A program made the translations under genes and the position numbers. This document shows, piece after piece, positions 11,002 to 19,926 of a DNA stretch of 64,000 nucleotides. The notes under the pieces are model-generated. The model ran no database searches. It saw only the letters and a list, made by a program, of their open reading frames with translations, and was not told where the DNA came from. This DNA comes from Gracilaria gracilis (taxonomy: Eukaryota > Rhodophyta > Florideophyceae > Gracilariales > Gracilariaceae): the NCBI GenBank assembly GCA_030374805.1, contig JARGSG010000240.1, positions 122,444 through 186,443 on the forward strand, given 5' to 3'. Positions within the stretch are counted from its first letter, which is position 1. Each line of letters begins with the position of its first letter.

Positions 11002-11338
11002 CAAGGGGCACCTCCTTGCAAGAGCTAGAGGCAGTTCCCCTACAATTCCCTGACGCACAGTGGTCAGACGAGCACCGCAGCGAGCAAACGCGATTGTATG
11101 ACAAGACAAAGGTGTTTACTATAGAGATGACGTGACTGGTTATTGCTTCCGTCTGGGAACTGGAAACAAGACTTTTAGCAAGAACAAGGAAAAAAACTTC
11201 CAGTGTTCCGCAAAACGACAAACATGTAGAAATGTGTTCTCAAAAGGACGACAAGTGCGTGTCTGATATTAACGATTCATCATTACATGAACAGTCACAA
11301 ACAGAGGAAGACAAAAACGCTAGTCCCAGACCAAGCGT
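11002..11338. other. Convergent intergenic region
   Basis: It separates the GT25-like gene from the converging SAM synthetase gene. Short frames only; it probably holds the two 3' UTRs. Confidence 0.5.
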
Positions 11339-12496
11339 CTAGTATTCGAGCTTCTTCGGCTTCTCCCAGGTGAAGTCATCATCGTCACGACCAAAGTGAC
11401 CGTAGGCAGCCGTCTTAGAGTAGATGGGACGAAGAAGGTCAAGTTCACGAATGATGCGACCAGGGCGCAGATCAAAGTTCTTCTTGACGATATCGGTGAT
11501 CTCAGCGTCAGTCTTCTTACCAGTGCCGAAGGTATCGACGAAGGTAGACAGCGGCTCAGCAATACCGATACCGTAAGAAACCTGAACAAGGCAGCGGTCG
11601 GCCAAACCGGCGGCGACGACAGACTTGGCGACCCAGCGACCGGCGTAAGCGGCCGAGCGGTCAACCTTTGTTGGGTCCTTGCCGGAGAAAGCACCACCGC
11701 CATGGGCACCCCATCCACCATAGGTGTCGATAATAATCTTACGGCCAGTAAGACCAGCATCGCCTTCTGGGCCACCAATGACGAAGCGACCAGATGGGTT
11801 GAGATGGTAGATGGTGTTATCATCCAAGTACTTTTCCGGGATGACCTCCTTGATGACCTTCTCCATGAGGTCAGCACGAATCTTCTCGTTGGTGACACCT
11901 TCATCATGCTGGGTAGAAATGAGGATGGTGTGCACACGCACCGGGGTGAGCTTACCTTCGGCCGATTTGTTGTACTCCATAGTAACCTGTGTCTTGCCGT
12001 CCGGGCGTACCCATGGGCAAATGGCAGACTTGCGAACTTCAGTGAGACGGTAGCCGAGCTTGTTAGCGAACGAGGAGGTGAGGGGCATGAGGTCAGGAGA
12101 CTCATTGGTGGCGTATCCAAACATTATTCCCTGATCACCGGCGCCAACATCCTCGGCGGTACGGCCCTCATGCACACCCTGCGCAATGTCAGGGCTTTGT
12201 GCATGAAGCTCGACCAGGACACGGCAGGTCTTGTAGTCAAGACCCTTCTCCTCGGCGTCAAAGCCAATCTTCTGAATGGCGTCACGAATGACCTGCTCGT
12301 AGTTGATTTTGGCCTTTGTGGTAATCTCACCGAAGCACATGACCATGCCGGTCTTGGAGGCGGTCTCACAAGCGACCTTGGACCACTCATCCTGCTCTAA
12401 GCAGGCGTCCAAAACGGCATCGGAGACCTGATCGCACAGCTTATCGGGATGTCCCTCGTTGACGGACTCACTCGTGAACAAGAAGGAACTAGCCAT
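11339..12496 (-). CDS. SAMS: S-adenosylmethionine synthetase (methionine adenosyltransferase)
   Basis: 385 residues, the usual length for the family. It makes S-adenosylmethionine from methionine and ATP for methylation, polyamine and other pathways, normally in the cytosol as a dimer or tetramer. Seen in sequence: GHPDKLCDQ near residue 14 (ATP/Mg site), the [12 protein letters not shown] block near residue 117, and [19 protein letters not shown], the glycine-rich P-loop-like signature, at about residue 260. The start was placed at the ATG giving [19 protein letters not shown], which matches family N-termini; the frame runs 153 codons further upstream through Arg-rich, unrelated sequence. 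No transit peptide. Single exon and GC-rich third positions, as expected for high expression. It is a housekeeping gene with no evident operon-like link to its neighbours. Confidence 0.97.
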   Translation of the reverse strand: MASSFLFTSESVNEGHPDKLCDQVSDAVLDACLEQDEWSKVACETASKTGMVMCFGEITTKAKINYEQVIRDAIQKIGFDAEEKGLDYKTCRVLVELHAQSPDIAQGVHEGRTAEDVGAGDQGIMFGYATNESPDLMPLTSSFANKLGYRLTEVRKSAICPWVRPDGKTQVTMEYNKSAEGKLTPVRVHTILISTQHDEGVTNEKIRADLMEKVIKEVIPEKYLDDNTIYHLNPSGRFVIGGPEGDAGLTGRKIIIDTYGGWGAHGGGAFSGKDPTKVDRSAAYAGRWVAKSVVAAGLADRCLVQVSYGIGIAEPLSTFVDTFGTGKKTDAEITDIVKKNFDLRPGRIIRELDLLRPIYSKTAAYGHFGRDDDDFTWEKPKKLEY

Positions 12497-13676
12497 ATCG
12501 CAGAAAGAAGTGGAGACAATAAGGCGACGAGTCAAGCACGCGAAACAAAAAGGGCGACAGGTAGAAGCTGGGGGAGGGGAAAGGGGAGGGGAGGGGGGAG
12601 AGCGAGTAGCAGACGGTTGCGGCGTGCGAGCGCTTTTTGTACAGTACAAGCACGCGGCGGCACACCGGCGTGACGGCGGGTGCGGTGGCGTCGCCAGCCG
12701 CGCTGTGACACAACAACTGACAGCGCACTTGCAAGCAATTGGCGCGAATGGCGCCAAGTGTCGCGCGACGTGCATCGCGCGCGCCACATTGGTGCGCCGC
12801 GGCGTGCGCGCGCCCGTTGCAAGCGCCGCGCTGACAGCGCCATTCATTCCTTCGAATCTGCGCGCCCGCCGCCACAGCGCTGACAGTGTCAGCCTGACGC
12901 TGCGCCGCCTCGACGCGCGCGGCACGTGGTGCGCGAATGTGTCCGTGCCTTGCACGCCTCGCGCTGCGCGCGCGTCGTGTGCGTCTGGCCCCCCCGCGCG
13001 AGGCGCTCTTTGACGGCTGCGCGCCGCCCGAGCAGTGCGGTCGCTGCAGCGCTGTTTGTGGCAGCCTGTTTGACCAACGGCCCGCGCCAGAACCGCAGTA
13101 ACGGCCGTTCCATCACAGCCACACGCACGTTCAAGCAGCTTGCTGCTTGTGCTTGATTGACGTCGCTTGTAGTAAACTTTACTTTGTCAGGGCCTGATTG
13201 ACCTGTGCTAATCCTGGAAGCCTGCCAGTCGGCCGCATCCTTCCTTCGTCTCCCTGTAAACCAGAAGCTCCCACCCTCAACAACTTGCTCCCTGAATCAG
13301 GGCCTGAACACACGAGAGCACGGCAGGGGCACACCCCCCTCCTCCCAGTGATTCACCTGTTTTCGCAACTTTCACAACTCCAAATTATCTAGCAGGCCTC
13401 TGTCCGGAAGCCGTGCTCATCTTATCTCTAGCCATCAACACCTTTTAAAAGTTGAGTATCTCGACCTGGAAGATTTCAAAGCTTTACCCCTTTACCTTCT
13501 TTCTCATAACACTTTAAAAGGCCACCATTAACTTTTAAACCCACTGCTCCGAGTTCCTCGTTGCTGAGCGTAGCTGTTGGAAAGCATGTTCATATCTCAA
13601 CTTTACATAACTATGTTCAACCATCTAACAAACTGAACTCAGTACTGTATGGTCACACGCACCCATCTCGATGCGT
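12497..13676. other. Very GC-rich upstream region of SAM synthetase
   Basis: Between about 12,640 and 13,120 the sequence is dense in GCGC and CGCG words and resembles a CpG-island promoter, directly upstream of the minus-strand SAM synthetase gene. Long frames on both strands (for example 12459-13013 and 12489-12875) come from the lack of AT-rich stops and have no domain. Toward 13,400-13,676 the composition returns to average and holds the 3' end of the next minus-strand gene. Confidence 0.5.
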
Positions 13677-14666
13677 TCACAAAAAGAAGCTCCTCGTTCC
13701 GATTGATCCGTCGTACGTCCCATAGCCTCGATACCCATATCCCTTGATTTTGGTGTGCAGCCGTTCAACTCGGTCTGCTCCTTTCCCAAACTTGAACTCC
13801 ACATCGAACACTTCATCAGACCATTGTCTCTGAAGCTTGTTCGCACTTCCCTCCTCCTCCGCTGTAGATTGATCATCCTCTGTAGACAGTTCATACTGCG
13901 TGTACCGCTCATTCCAATCCTCATCCCCATCCTCACATTCCTCTTCGTACTCATCTTCGCCGTCATACTCATCTTCGCCGTTGTACGCATTTTCACCATC
14001 GTCCTCATTCTCCCGCCCGTACTCATCTTCCACATCATCCTCATCTCCGACATCATACTCATCCCCGCCATCATACTCATCCCCGCCATCGTACTCATTG
14101 TCCTCATCAACATTAACTCCAGAGTCCAATTCAGTGCCCGATTCAGAACTGGTTTTTTTACCCTTTGGCTCTTCATACTGCAATGGCGTAGCTCCCACCC
14201 GACTGAAACGATGAAAACTCTCCGGGCAGATTCTTCTAGCCAACTCGTAACTCGTGAACTCCCTATCCTCATCGTAATCGTCACTTCCAAAGAGAGCTCT
14301 TTCTCGCTCAGAAGCCGTTCGTAGCTGAGCTTGCGTCATCAAGTCTTCCCCATGGCGGTCGGGAACACCCACAGAACGACCTCGAATTAAACCTCTTGGA
14401 ATGCATTTCATTGAAACACACTCTTCATCAATTTCGTCCACATAGATAGACCTTGTTGTTCCTGGCTTGCGTAGAACGGCATTACGATGAGCAATTGCTG
14501 GGTTCAGTCTTTCCAAAAACCCCACGAGCGCACCCGCCTGTGAGTCCTCTCCAAGATTTGCTTCAAATGATTCACTGGAACAAACACTGTCTAGACGCTT
14601 CTGGCCAAGCTTTTTCGGCGTTGCATTCGGTGAGGGAGTTTTAGCACTGTTTGTGTTGTCTGACAT
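13677..14666 (-). CDS. Acidic protein of an unknown family (VDEIDEECVSMK family), copy 1
   Basis: 329 residues from the ATG at 14664-14666. I prefer this ATG to an upstream GTG because a TATA-like box lies about 145 bp upstream, inside the longer frame. I do not recognise the family. Features: a polar N-terminus; a helix ALVGFLERLNP at about 46-56; a block with VDEIDEECVSMK (76-87) followed by IPRGLIRGRS and GVP; a second block ELARRICPESFHRFSRVG at about 141-158; then a strongly acidic tract of repeated Asp-Glu-Tyr-Asp-Gly units (about 185-245); and a C-terminus rich in Gly and Tyr (KGYGYRGYGTYDG). The gene at 23926-24753 shares both conserved blocks in the same order. No membrane segment or signal peptide was seen. 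A nuclear or scaffold role is possible but unproven. Confidence 0.75.
   Translation of the reverse strand: MSDNTNSAKTPSPNATPKKLGQKRLDSVCSSESFEANLGEDSQAGALVGFLERLNPAIAHRNAVLRKPGTTRSIYVDEIDEECVSMKCIPRGLIRGRSVGVPDRHGEDLMTQAQLRTASERERALFGSDDYDEDREFTSYELARRICPESFHRFSRVGATPLQYEEPKGKKTSSESGTELDSGVNVDEDNEYDGGDEYDGGDEYDVGDEDDVEDEYGRENEDDGENAYNGEDEYDGEDEYEEECEDGDEDWNERYTQYELSTEDDQSTAEEEGSANKLQRQWSDEVFDVEFKFGKGADRVERLHTKIKGYGYRGYGTYDGSIGTRSFFL
13915..14110 (-). repeat. Acidic-repeat minisatellite in the coding sequence
   Basis: Tandem and imperfect 15-18 bp units of the type CATACTCATCCCCGCCAT on the plus strand, coding for Asp-Glu-Tyr-Asp-Gly-Gly on the minus strand. Two adjacent units near 14,055-14,092 are almost identical, so copy number could vary between strains. 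The tract is absent from the paralogue at 23926-24753. Confidence 0.75.
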
Positions 14667-14810
14667 GGCGGAAGTATTGAAATGCAAAGGCGTCCTCGAA
14701 AAAGTAGTGAAAGACTGTTGTGAAAGCTTCTGGTTGCTGTTTGGTTCGAAAAGCCGAGCAAAGAAGTCGATGAACAAAGAAGCTGGGCGTCCACAGTTGA
14801 ACTCTGAGCG

Positions 14811-14820
14811 GTATTTATAC
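14811..14820 (-). promoter_or_regulatory. TATA-like box of the unknown-family gene
   Basis: On the minus strand this reads GTATAAATAC, about 145 bp upstream of the chosen ATG at 14666. The position suits a start of transcription near 14,785 and a leader of about 120 nt. It argues against the upstream GTG as start codon. Confidence 0.5.
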
Positions 14821-15634
14821 ACAACCGTGCTCGTTTCTCAATCAGCCAGATTCATTCGACTGATGAAGACTGATTTTTGTCTGCCTCTTCATCCCCCTTA
14901 TTCACAGTAGACACTGCGGGAGGGTCTGAAAATGTTGGGATAAAAGCAAATCATCTGAGACCCTTGTGACTCTCAAGGGTGTTTGGATTCATCCAAGCGA
15001 GTTGTTACCATAAATGGAATCAATCATCGGGGCCTTGATACCCAAGTTTAGCCAGAAAAACGAGCATTTTTGTGTGGACCCCCCTTCTGCTTGACTAACT
15101 CACTGAATTCAATGATATTAGCATCTAACCCTCATGGTAGGCAATGCCTACCATGAGGGTTACTGCTAGGCATGATGCTGTTCGCATGTGGAGTGCCAGC
15201 AGCTTTACGCACAAGTTTTATAAGCGCGCATGCTGATGGGTGGTCCACCACGGATCGAAAATCAACTACGTTTGATTTTAGGATTGATGATGAAAGCGCA
15301 TTCTTCTAAAACGTTCATCCTACTTTCCACAGCAACTGTACGTAGATACAAGCGGCACGTCGAACTAGCTGAATCCGAACAGCTTTCTGGCCAGATGCAT
15401 GTTTGGAAAGATGTGATTTGTTGAATTCGGGTGACGATGAAACCGTGGAGCAAGGGTAGCCTTGTTGCAGGATAGATTGCACGGTGTGAATGAGAGAACA
15501 AAAAGAACAGAAACTCTTAACAAGAAAAAACTTTAGTACAGTTGCATAGCGCAGGACCGGCCTAGTAGAGACGCATACAATAACTATATGCTACGCAACT
15601 TGAGAGGAGAGGAGTGGCGTGTTTCGGTTTGAGC
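14821..15634. other. Intergenic region with a long palindrome
   Basis: It lies between the unknown-family gene (minus) and the 3' end of the reductase gene (minus). Apart from the palindrome at 15126-15162 no feature was seen; the frame at 15230-15424 has no support. Confidence 0.45.
15126..15162. repeat. Near-perfect 37-nt palindrome
   Basis: Two 18-nt arms, TAACCCTCATGGTAGGCA and its exact reverse complement, are separated by one A. No coding frame uses it. It could be a hairpin terminator, a protein-binding site or the remnant of a small inverted-repeat element. Confidence 0.9.
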
Positions 15635-16762
15635 TCAAGCTCCCATATTGACGAGCTTGGCACTGAGATCCCAAAGCATTTCGGCCTTACCAGCCTCCTT
15701 CTCCGTGGGATCAATCTGCACGGGTTCGGTCTTGTCAATACCCTGCAGATAAGAGCCTCTCCACTGCCAGTAAGTACCCGAGTCTCCAAAGCGTCCATCA
15801 GAGGCGACAAGAGCCACTCTCCTACCAGCCTCCTCCACCGGCACCAATTGCTTGGTGATATACTTCTGGAAGAGCGGGAAGAACCATCTGAACCATCCAC
15901 GCTTCTCACGGAACAGATCCGATTGCGCAATGCAACCGGGGTAGATAGCCGAAAAGATGACGCCGGACGATGCGAATCGGCGGTGCATCTCGGTCATGGT
16001 GAGGATGTTGCAGGCCTTGCTATCCTTGTAGGCCTTTGTGGGCTCAAAAGCCTTGCCGTCAATGGTACCAGGCATGGTCTTGAAGCCACTGCTCATACCC
16101 TGCAGTGTTCCCAAGTCAGCCTGCGGCGGGATCTTGCCGGGCAGCGTGTCCGGGTTATGGGTCTGTGTGGCTAGGAAGACACAGCGACCCTGGGCACGCT
16201 TGAGCATGGGGAGCAGCAAGTTGGCCAACAAGAAGTGCGACAAATGATTGACCTGCACGGTCTCATCGTAGCCATCCTCCGTGAACCTCGGTTTCTTATC
16301 CTTAGGATGCCAGGTAGCTGCATTGCAAACCAGCGCATTGAGCGAGCTGAACTGCGACTGGAAGGCGGCCACGAACTGGCGCACGGACGACAGCTTGGCC
16401 AGATCGAGCTGCAGCACGGAGTAAGAGTCCGGCGGCATGCGGAGCTCAGCTGCGGCACGTTGGGCCTTTTCGACGTTACGCACGGCCATGACGACGTGAT
16501 AGTCGCCGCGCGCAACGAGCTCCTTGGCGGCGTGCAGCCCGATCGACGATGAGGCGCCCGTGACGATGGCGGTGTACGGCTTGAAGGACATGACGGGGCG
16601 GTTGTAGCCGGGGGCGGCGGCGGTGCGCGGCGGCGACAGACGCGCCACGCGCGACGGGGCGAACGATCCGACGGCGACGGGGCGCAGCGAGGGAGCGACG
16701 GCGCGCGGCGATCGCACGTCGACGGCAGACACGCCAGGAACGGGAGTAGACACGAAAGCCAT
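15635..16762 (-). CDS. POR: Light-dependent NADPH:protochlorophyllide oxidoreductase, plastid
   Basis: 375 residues from the ATG giving MAFVSTPVPG; the frame extends seven codons further only from GTG. It reduces protochlorophyllide to chlorophyllide in the plastid using light and NADPH. A transit peptide of about 55 residues, rich in Ala, Arg, Ser and Pro, is followed by a short-chain dehydrogenase fold: the nucleotide-binding loop TGASSSIG at 68-75, NHLSHFLL, and the catalytic Tyr-x-x-x-Lys in KAYKDSKACNILTM at about 241-254, the reductase-specific form. The C-terminal block GDSGTYWQWRG also matches the family. The loop has Ser-Ser-Ser-Ile where many relatives have Ser-Ser-Gly-Leu. It is divergent from the plastid thioredoxin across 515 bp, which suggests a shared promoter region. 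Confidence 0.95.
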   Translation of the reverse strand: MAFVSTPVPGVSAVDVRSPRAVAPSLRPVAVGSFAPSRVARLSPPRTAAAPGYNRPVMSFKPYTAIVTGASSSIGLHAAKELVARGDYHVVMAVRNVEKAQRAAAELRMPPDSYSVLQLDLAKLSSVRQFVAAFQSQFSSLNALVCNAATWHPKDKKPRFTEDGYDETVQVNHLSHFLLANLLLPMLKRAQGRCVFLATQTHNPDTLPGKIPPQADLGTLQGMSSGFKTMPGTIDGKAFEPTKAYKDSKACNILTMTEMHRRFASSGVIFSAIYPGCIAQSDLFREKRGWFRWFFPLFQKYITKQLVPVEEAGRRVALVASDGRFGDSGTYWQWRGSYLQGIDKTEPVQIDPTEKEAGKAEMLWDLSAKLVNMGA

Positions 16763-17277
16763 CTGGGGATCAAGGAGCAGCACTACGCGATGAGCGGGGC
16801 GGAGGAAGGACGACGGGAGGGAGGGCGAGGGCGATCGCGCAGCTATCTATGGATGAAGGCGCGCGGCACCGTTCGGGCGACGAAGCGGCAGATCAAGCAA
16901 CGAGGTGCAGGCGAATGGCGGTGAAATCTGGCAGATTTTTGTTCACGTGGGCGCGCAAGCACAGGCGGCTGTAAGGCGCTGTCAAGCGCGAGATTGCGCG
17001 CAGCCGCGGGCGGCAGGTGCGCGGGGGGCGCGCGCGACGTGTGTGGCCGCAAGCGCTTGCTGAGGCGGCGCTCACACAAGTGTGATCGGTGGCGGCGCAG
17101 CTCGCGCGCTTCCGCGGGGAGCAGCACGCGCGCGCGGCGCCGCCGCCGTGCGTGTCTCTACAAGTAACGAACGCCACCCTTGGGTGGCTCAACTCATGTG
17201 CGCGGTGGCAGTCAATTGCGGCATTGCTCCGCGCGCGCGTATCTACCAACGCTACCCCCGAGCCGCTCTCCTCCAAC
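16763..17277. promoter_or_regulatory. Probable shared divergent promoter of POR and thioredoxin
   Basis: 515 bp between two head-to-head ATGs. It is GC-rich and has no TATA-like box. A G-box core CACGTG lies at 16944-16949, and a perfect 12-bp palindrome GCAAGCGCTTGC at 17049-17060. In plants G-boxes mediate light responses; that meaning here is inference. Confidence 0.5.
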
Positions 17278-17727
17278 ATGGCGTTTGTGGCCCCTTTTTC
17301 CGCCGTGACGCGCGTGCAGCAGCGGGCAAACAAGCGCTTGACGACCGCGCGCAGCGGCGGCGTTCGCGCGCGCGCGCGACGCGCCACGGCGCCGCTCATG
17401 CTGGTGCTCAACGCGGGCAGCACGACGGAGATGGACAAGATTCTGGACATGGCGGACGGCTCGCTGGTGGTGGTGGACTACTCCACCACGTGGTGCGGCC
17501 CGTGCAAGAAGATAGCGCCCGAGTTTGAGCGCATCAGCGAGGAGCACTCGGACGTGGTGTTCGTCAAGGTGATGGGCGACGCCGACGCCGACAGCGGCGA
17601 ATTGATGAAGCGCGAGGGCATTCGCGCCGTGCCCGCCTTCCACTTCTGGAAGCACAAGAAGAAGGTGTTGGAGTTTAGCGGCGCCAAGGTGGACGACCTG
17701 CAGCGCAACGTGGAAAAGTTCAAGTAA
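17278..17727 (+). CDS. Plastid-targeted thioredoxin
   Basis: 149 residues from the ATG giving MAFVAPFSAV; an upstream ATG at 17089 would add 63 residues without family support. About 40 residues of Arg/Ala-rich transit peptide precede a classical thioredoxin domain of about 105 residues. The redox site is WCGPCKK near residue 72, the central strand holds VVDYSTTWCGPC, and the cis-proline segment is AVPAFHFW. It reduces disulfides of target proteins in the plastid, presumably with electrons from ferredoxin- or NADPH-dependent reductases. The subtype (m, y or other) cannot be set by eye. It shares an upstream region with the reductase gene. Its stop lies 24 bp from the end of the converging small frame at 17752. 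Confidence 0.93.
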   Translation: MAFVAPFSAVTRVQQRANKRLTTARSGGVRARARRATAPLMLVLNAGSTTEMDKILDMADGSLVVVDYSTTWCGPCKKIAPEFERISEEHSDVVFVKVMGDADADSGELMKREGIRAVPAFHFWKHKKKVLEFSGAKVDDLQRNVEKFK

Positions 17728-17751
17728 TAAAAAAAGCGACACGCGTTTATC

Positions 17752-18129
17752 TCAGCTTGATTGCTCGCACGATGCGCCGCTCCCGCCGTGTTCACTCACG
17801 CCGCGTTCACTCACGCCGCGTTCACTGGCTGCTTTTTCGAACGAGCGCGCCGCCTCGTCGGCAAACGGCGGCACCTCCAGCCCCACGCGCCGCGCGTTGA
17901 CGCGCACGCGATCGCGCGCGGGCGCTTCCACCGTGATGCCGTTGTCCAGCAGCAGCCGCTGATGCGCCGCCACCGCGGCGCGCAACGCGCTCCACGAGCC
18001 CATCACGGCGTGCGACGCGCCGGCGCTACGGAGCGCGCCGGCCCACTTGGTGCCCATCGCCCCGGCGGTGCTCATTGTCCTGACGCTGCTCATCGCCTTG
18101 ACGCTGCTCATCGCCCTGGAGGTGATCAT
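17752..18129 (-). CDS. Small hypothetical protein
   Basis: 125 residues with an ATG start, divergent from the SANT-like gene (289 bp apart) and convergent with thioredoxin. I do not recognise it. The N-terminus is Met/Ser/Ala-rich with a short internal repeat (MSSVKAMSSVRTMS). The middle, ALRAAVAAHQRLLLDNGITV, followed by RVRVNARRVGLEVPPF, reads like a folded domain. The end carries a Ser-Glu-Arg-Gly-Val repeat. It may be real, or an open frame caused by high GC; the spacing between the flanking genes favours a gene. Confidence 0.4.
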   Translation of the reverse strand: MITSRAMSSVKAMSSVRTMSTAGAMGTKWAGALRSAGASHAVMGSWSALRAAVAAHQRLLLDNGITVEAPARDRVRVNARRVGLEVPPFADEAARSFEKAASERGVSERGVSEHGGSGASCEQSS

Positions 18130-18418
18130 CGGATATCGCCCTGCAGCTGATCCTCCCCAGGGAGCTGGCAGCCTCGCAGCCGCCGTCGTCGCCCCTGCTA
18201 AACTCTACCCTTGCAGCAGCAGCAGCAGCGGCGGCGGCGCGGGCGCAGCCGACAGTGTAAAGGCGCGCGCAACGTGTACGCGCTGTGTCGGCAGCGCATC
18301 ACGTCGCGCGAGATGGAGACACGGCCGCAAAACAACGCGCAGCGCGCACGACGCGCAAAGCACAACACGCGCGACGCGCCACACGCCTGCGCGCGCGCCC
18401 CGCGCACCCGCGCCGACC

Positions 18419-19624
18419 ATGGGCGAACCGCAAGACGATCGCCCGTTCGTCGCCGCAAACCTGTACCGCACCGACGTCTTCCACACCGCGCTGTACGACG
18501 CGCCGCCGCCGCTGCCGCCGCCGCTCACCCCGTCCCCGTCCTGCTCGCAGCCGCCGCCCGCCCCGCCGCCGCCGCAGCCGCCGCCGCTGCCGCCCTCGCA
18601 GCCGCTCGCCGCGCCGCCGCAGCCGCTCGCCGCGCCGCGTGTCGACGCCGTCGCCGGCCGCGAGCGGCTGTCGCCGCTGAGCGAGGCCGTGTGCGCGGCG
18701 GAGGGGTCGCGCGCGCGCTCGGCAGCGGCGACGGCGTCCGTGGGCGCGCGCGTGTCGAAGAGACGGCGCTTCCGCTTCAAGGAGCAGCACGACGTGGCCA
18801 TGTTACAGACGGTGCTTCACACGCGCGCGCACGTGGCGCCGCACGGGCAGGCACTGCGGCTGTTCGAAGACGCCACGGCGCTTTTGTTCGAACGCGGCGC
18901 GCTGGCAGACGTGACGGACGGCCCGTTGCCCACGGCAAAGACCGTGTGGGATCGGTTCCGACACCTGGTGCACACGCACCGCGGGCGTGCGCTGGGCGCC
19001 AGCGCCGGCAGGGGGCAGCTGTTCAGGGAGCGAGCCGCGCTTTTGGACGCCATTGTGAGCGACGTGGATCGTGAGCGCGAGCAGAGGGAGGAGCATCAAC
19101 AACGGCTGCAACAGCAGCACTTTGTGATTCGGCAGCAGTGCGTGCAGGGCGCGCTGCTGTCGCCGTCGGCCAGCGGCTCGGCCTCGGCGAAGCGCGCCGC
19201 GATTGGGTTGAGTGGGCGCGTGGTGAGGAGGAAGATAATGGCGCACGGTGCGCTGTCGACGTCGGAGCAGGTGGTGTCGGGCGTGGACGGCGCGGAGGCG
19301 CTCAACGAGAGTAACGAGGATGTGCACGCCGCGAGCAGCGGCGCGGAGGGCGCGGCGCTCACGCAGGAGGCGCTGTGTGAGTCGCGCGGCGACGTGGAAC
19401 GGCTGAGACTGGAGCTGGAGCTGCGGCGCATGGAGGCGGATGAGAAGGAACGGCGACGACGCTTCGAGATCGAGCAGCGCTTCGTGAACATCGAGGAGCG
19501 CCGCACGGCCGTGGAGGTGCGCCGCTTGCAGATGGAGGAGGATGAACGGAAGAACGCGCGGCAGGAGCGCCAATTGTTGACGTCGCTGCTGACCACGCTG
19601 GCTAACGGACTGCTCAACAAGTGA
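18419..19624 (+). CDS. Myb/SANT-like head plus coiled-coil protein, copy 2
   Basis: 401 residues from the first ATG (MGEPQDDRPF); the frame runs 124 codons further upstream from a TTG through low-complexity sequence. A Pro/Ala-rich N-terminus is followed at about residue 110 by a basic entry (KRRRFRFKEQHDVAML), then LQTVLHTRAHV and DRFRHLVHTHRG, matching the Myb/SANT-like head of the gene at 6710-7627. A second charged helix follows, then a long Glu/Arg-rich coiled coil at about 320-401. The layout suggests a DNA-binding protein that dimerises through its tail; this is inference. Codons are strongly GC-ending, unlike copy 1, so the paralogues are not recent. A CAG/GCG trinucleotide run lies in the 5' region near 18,212. 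Confidence 0.75.
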   Translation: MGEPQDDRPFVAANLYRTDVFHTALYDAPPPLPPPLTPSPSCSQPPPAPPPPQPPPLPPSQPLAAPPQPLAAPRVDAVAGRERLSPLSEAVCAAEGSRARSAAATASVGARVSKRRRFRFKEQHDVAMLQTVLHTRAHVAPHGQALRLFEDATALLFERGALADVTDGPLPTAKTVWDRFRHLVHTHRGRALGASAGRGQLFRERAALLDAIVSDVDREREQREEHQQRLQQQHFVIRQQCVQGALLSPSASGSASAKRAAIGLSGRVVRRKIMAHGALSTSEQVVSGVDGAEALNESNEDVHAASSGAEGAALTQEALCESRGDVERLRLELELRRMEADEKERRRRFEIEQRFVNIEERRTAVEVRRLQMEEDERKNARQERQLLTSLLTTLANGLLNK

Positions 19625-19926
19625 GCGCCCGTTTGCCTTTTTTTTTTAGCTAGAGGCTTATTGTGTTTTGGTGCGCGCGTTTTCTTAACTTGAGCTCATA
19701 TCACACCATTGGTATAAAATGATCATGATTCATGCAACCCGTTGACGTGGCGCAGCCGAACCGAATCGCCCAGATCCGTCTGCAACACGTGGCGCGCGTG
19801 TGCGCGTGCAGCCCGCCGCTTTTATATAAACGGCGCACCGCTCAGATCTCATCTCGTCGTCTCCACCACGTCAAAACAGTTCCCAACGGTAGCTATCTCT
19901 AGCGCTGCCGCTGCCGCTGCCGCTGA
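19625..19926 (+). promoter_or_regulatory. ClpB promoter region with TATA-like box
   Basis: About 300 bp between the SANT-like gene and ClpB. TTTATATAAA at 19821-19830 lies about 100 bp before the ATG and is the best TATA-like box in the window. A second AT-rich word (TATAAAAT) lies near 19,712, with an inverted CCAAT motif (CCATTGG) just before it. No convincing heat-shock element was seen. Confidence 0.55.

Noticed and set aside
11396..12400. 334-codon plus-strand frame across SAM synthetase
   Set aside because: Antisense shadow of a strongly conserved gene.
12497..12955. N-terminal extension of SAM synthetase
   Set aside because: 153 extra codons are Arg/Ala-rich with no family match; the ATG at 12494-12496 gives the standard N-terminus and length.
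13625..14290. 221-codon frame rich in Met, overlapping the acidic protein gene
   Set aside because: Another frame of the same repeat tract; the frame carrying the family motifs is the real one.
18205..18801. 198-codon minus-strand frame opposite the SANT-like gene
   Set aside because: Gly/Ala-rich product of GC-rich DNA, antisense to a supported gene.
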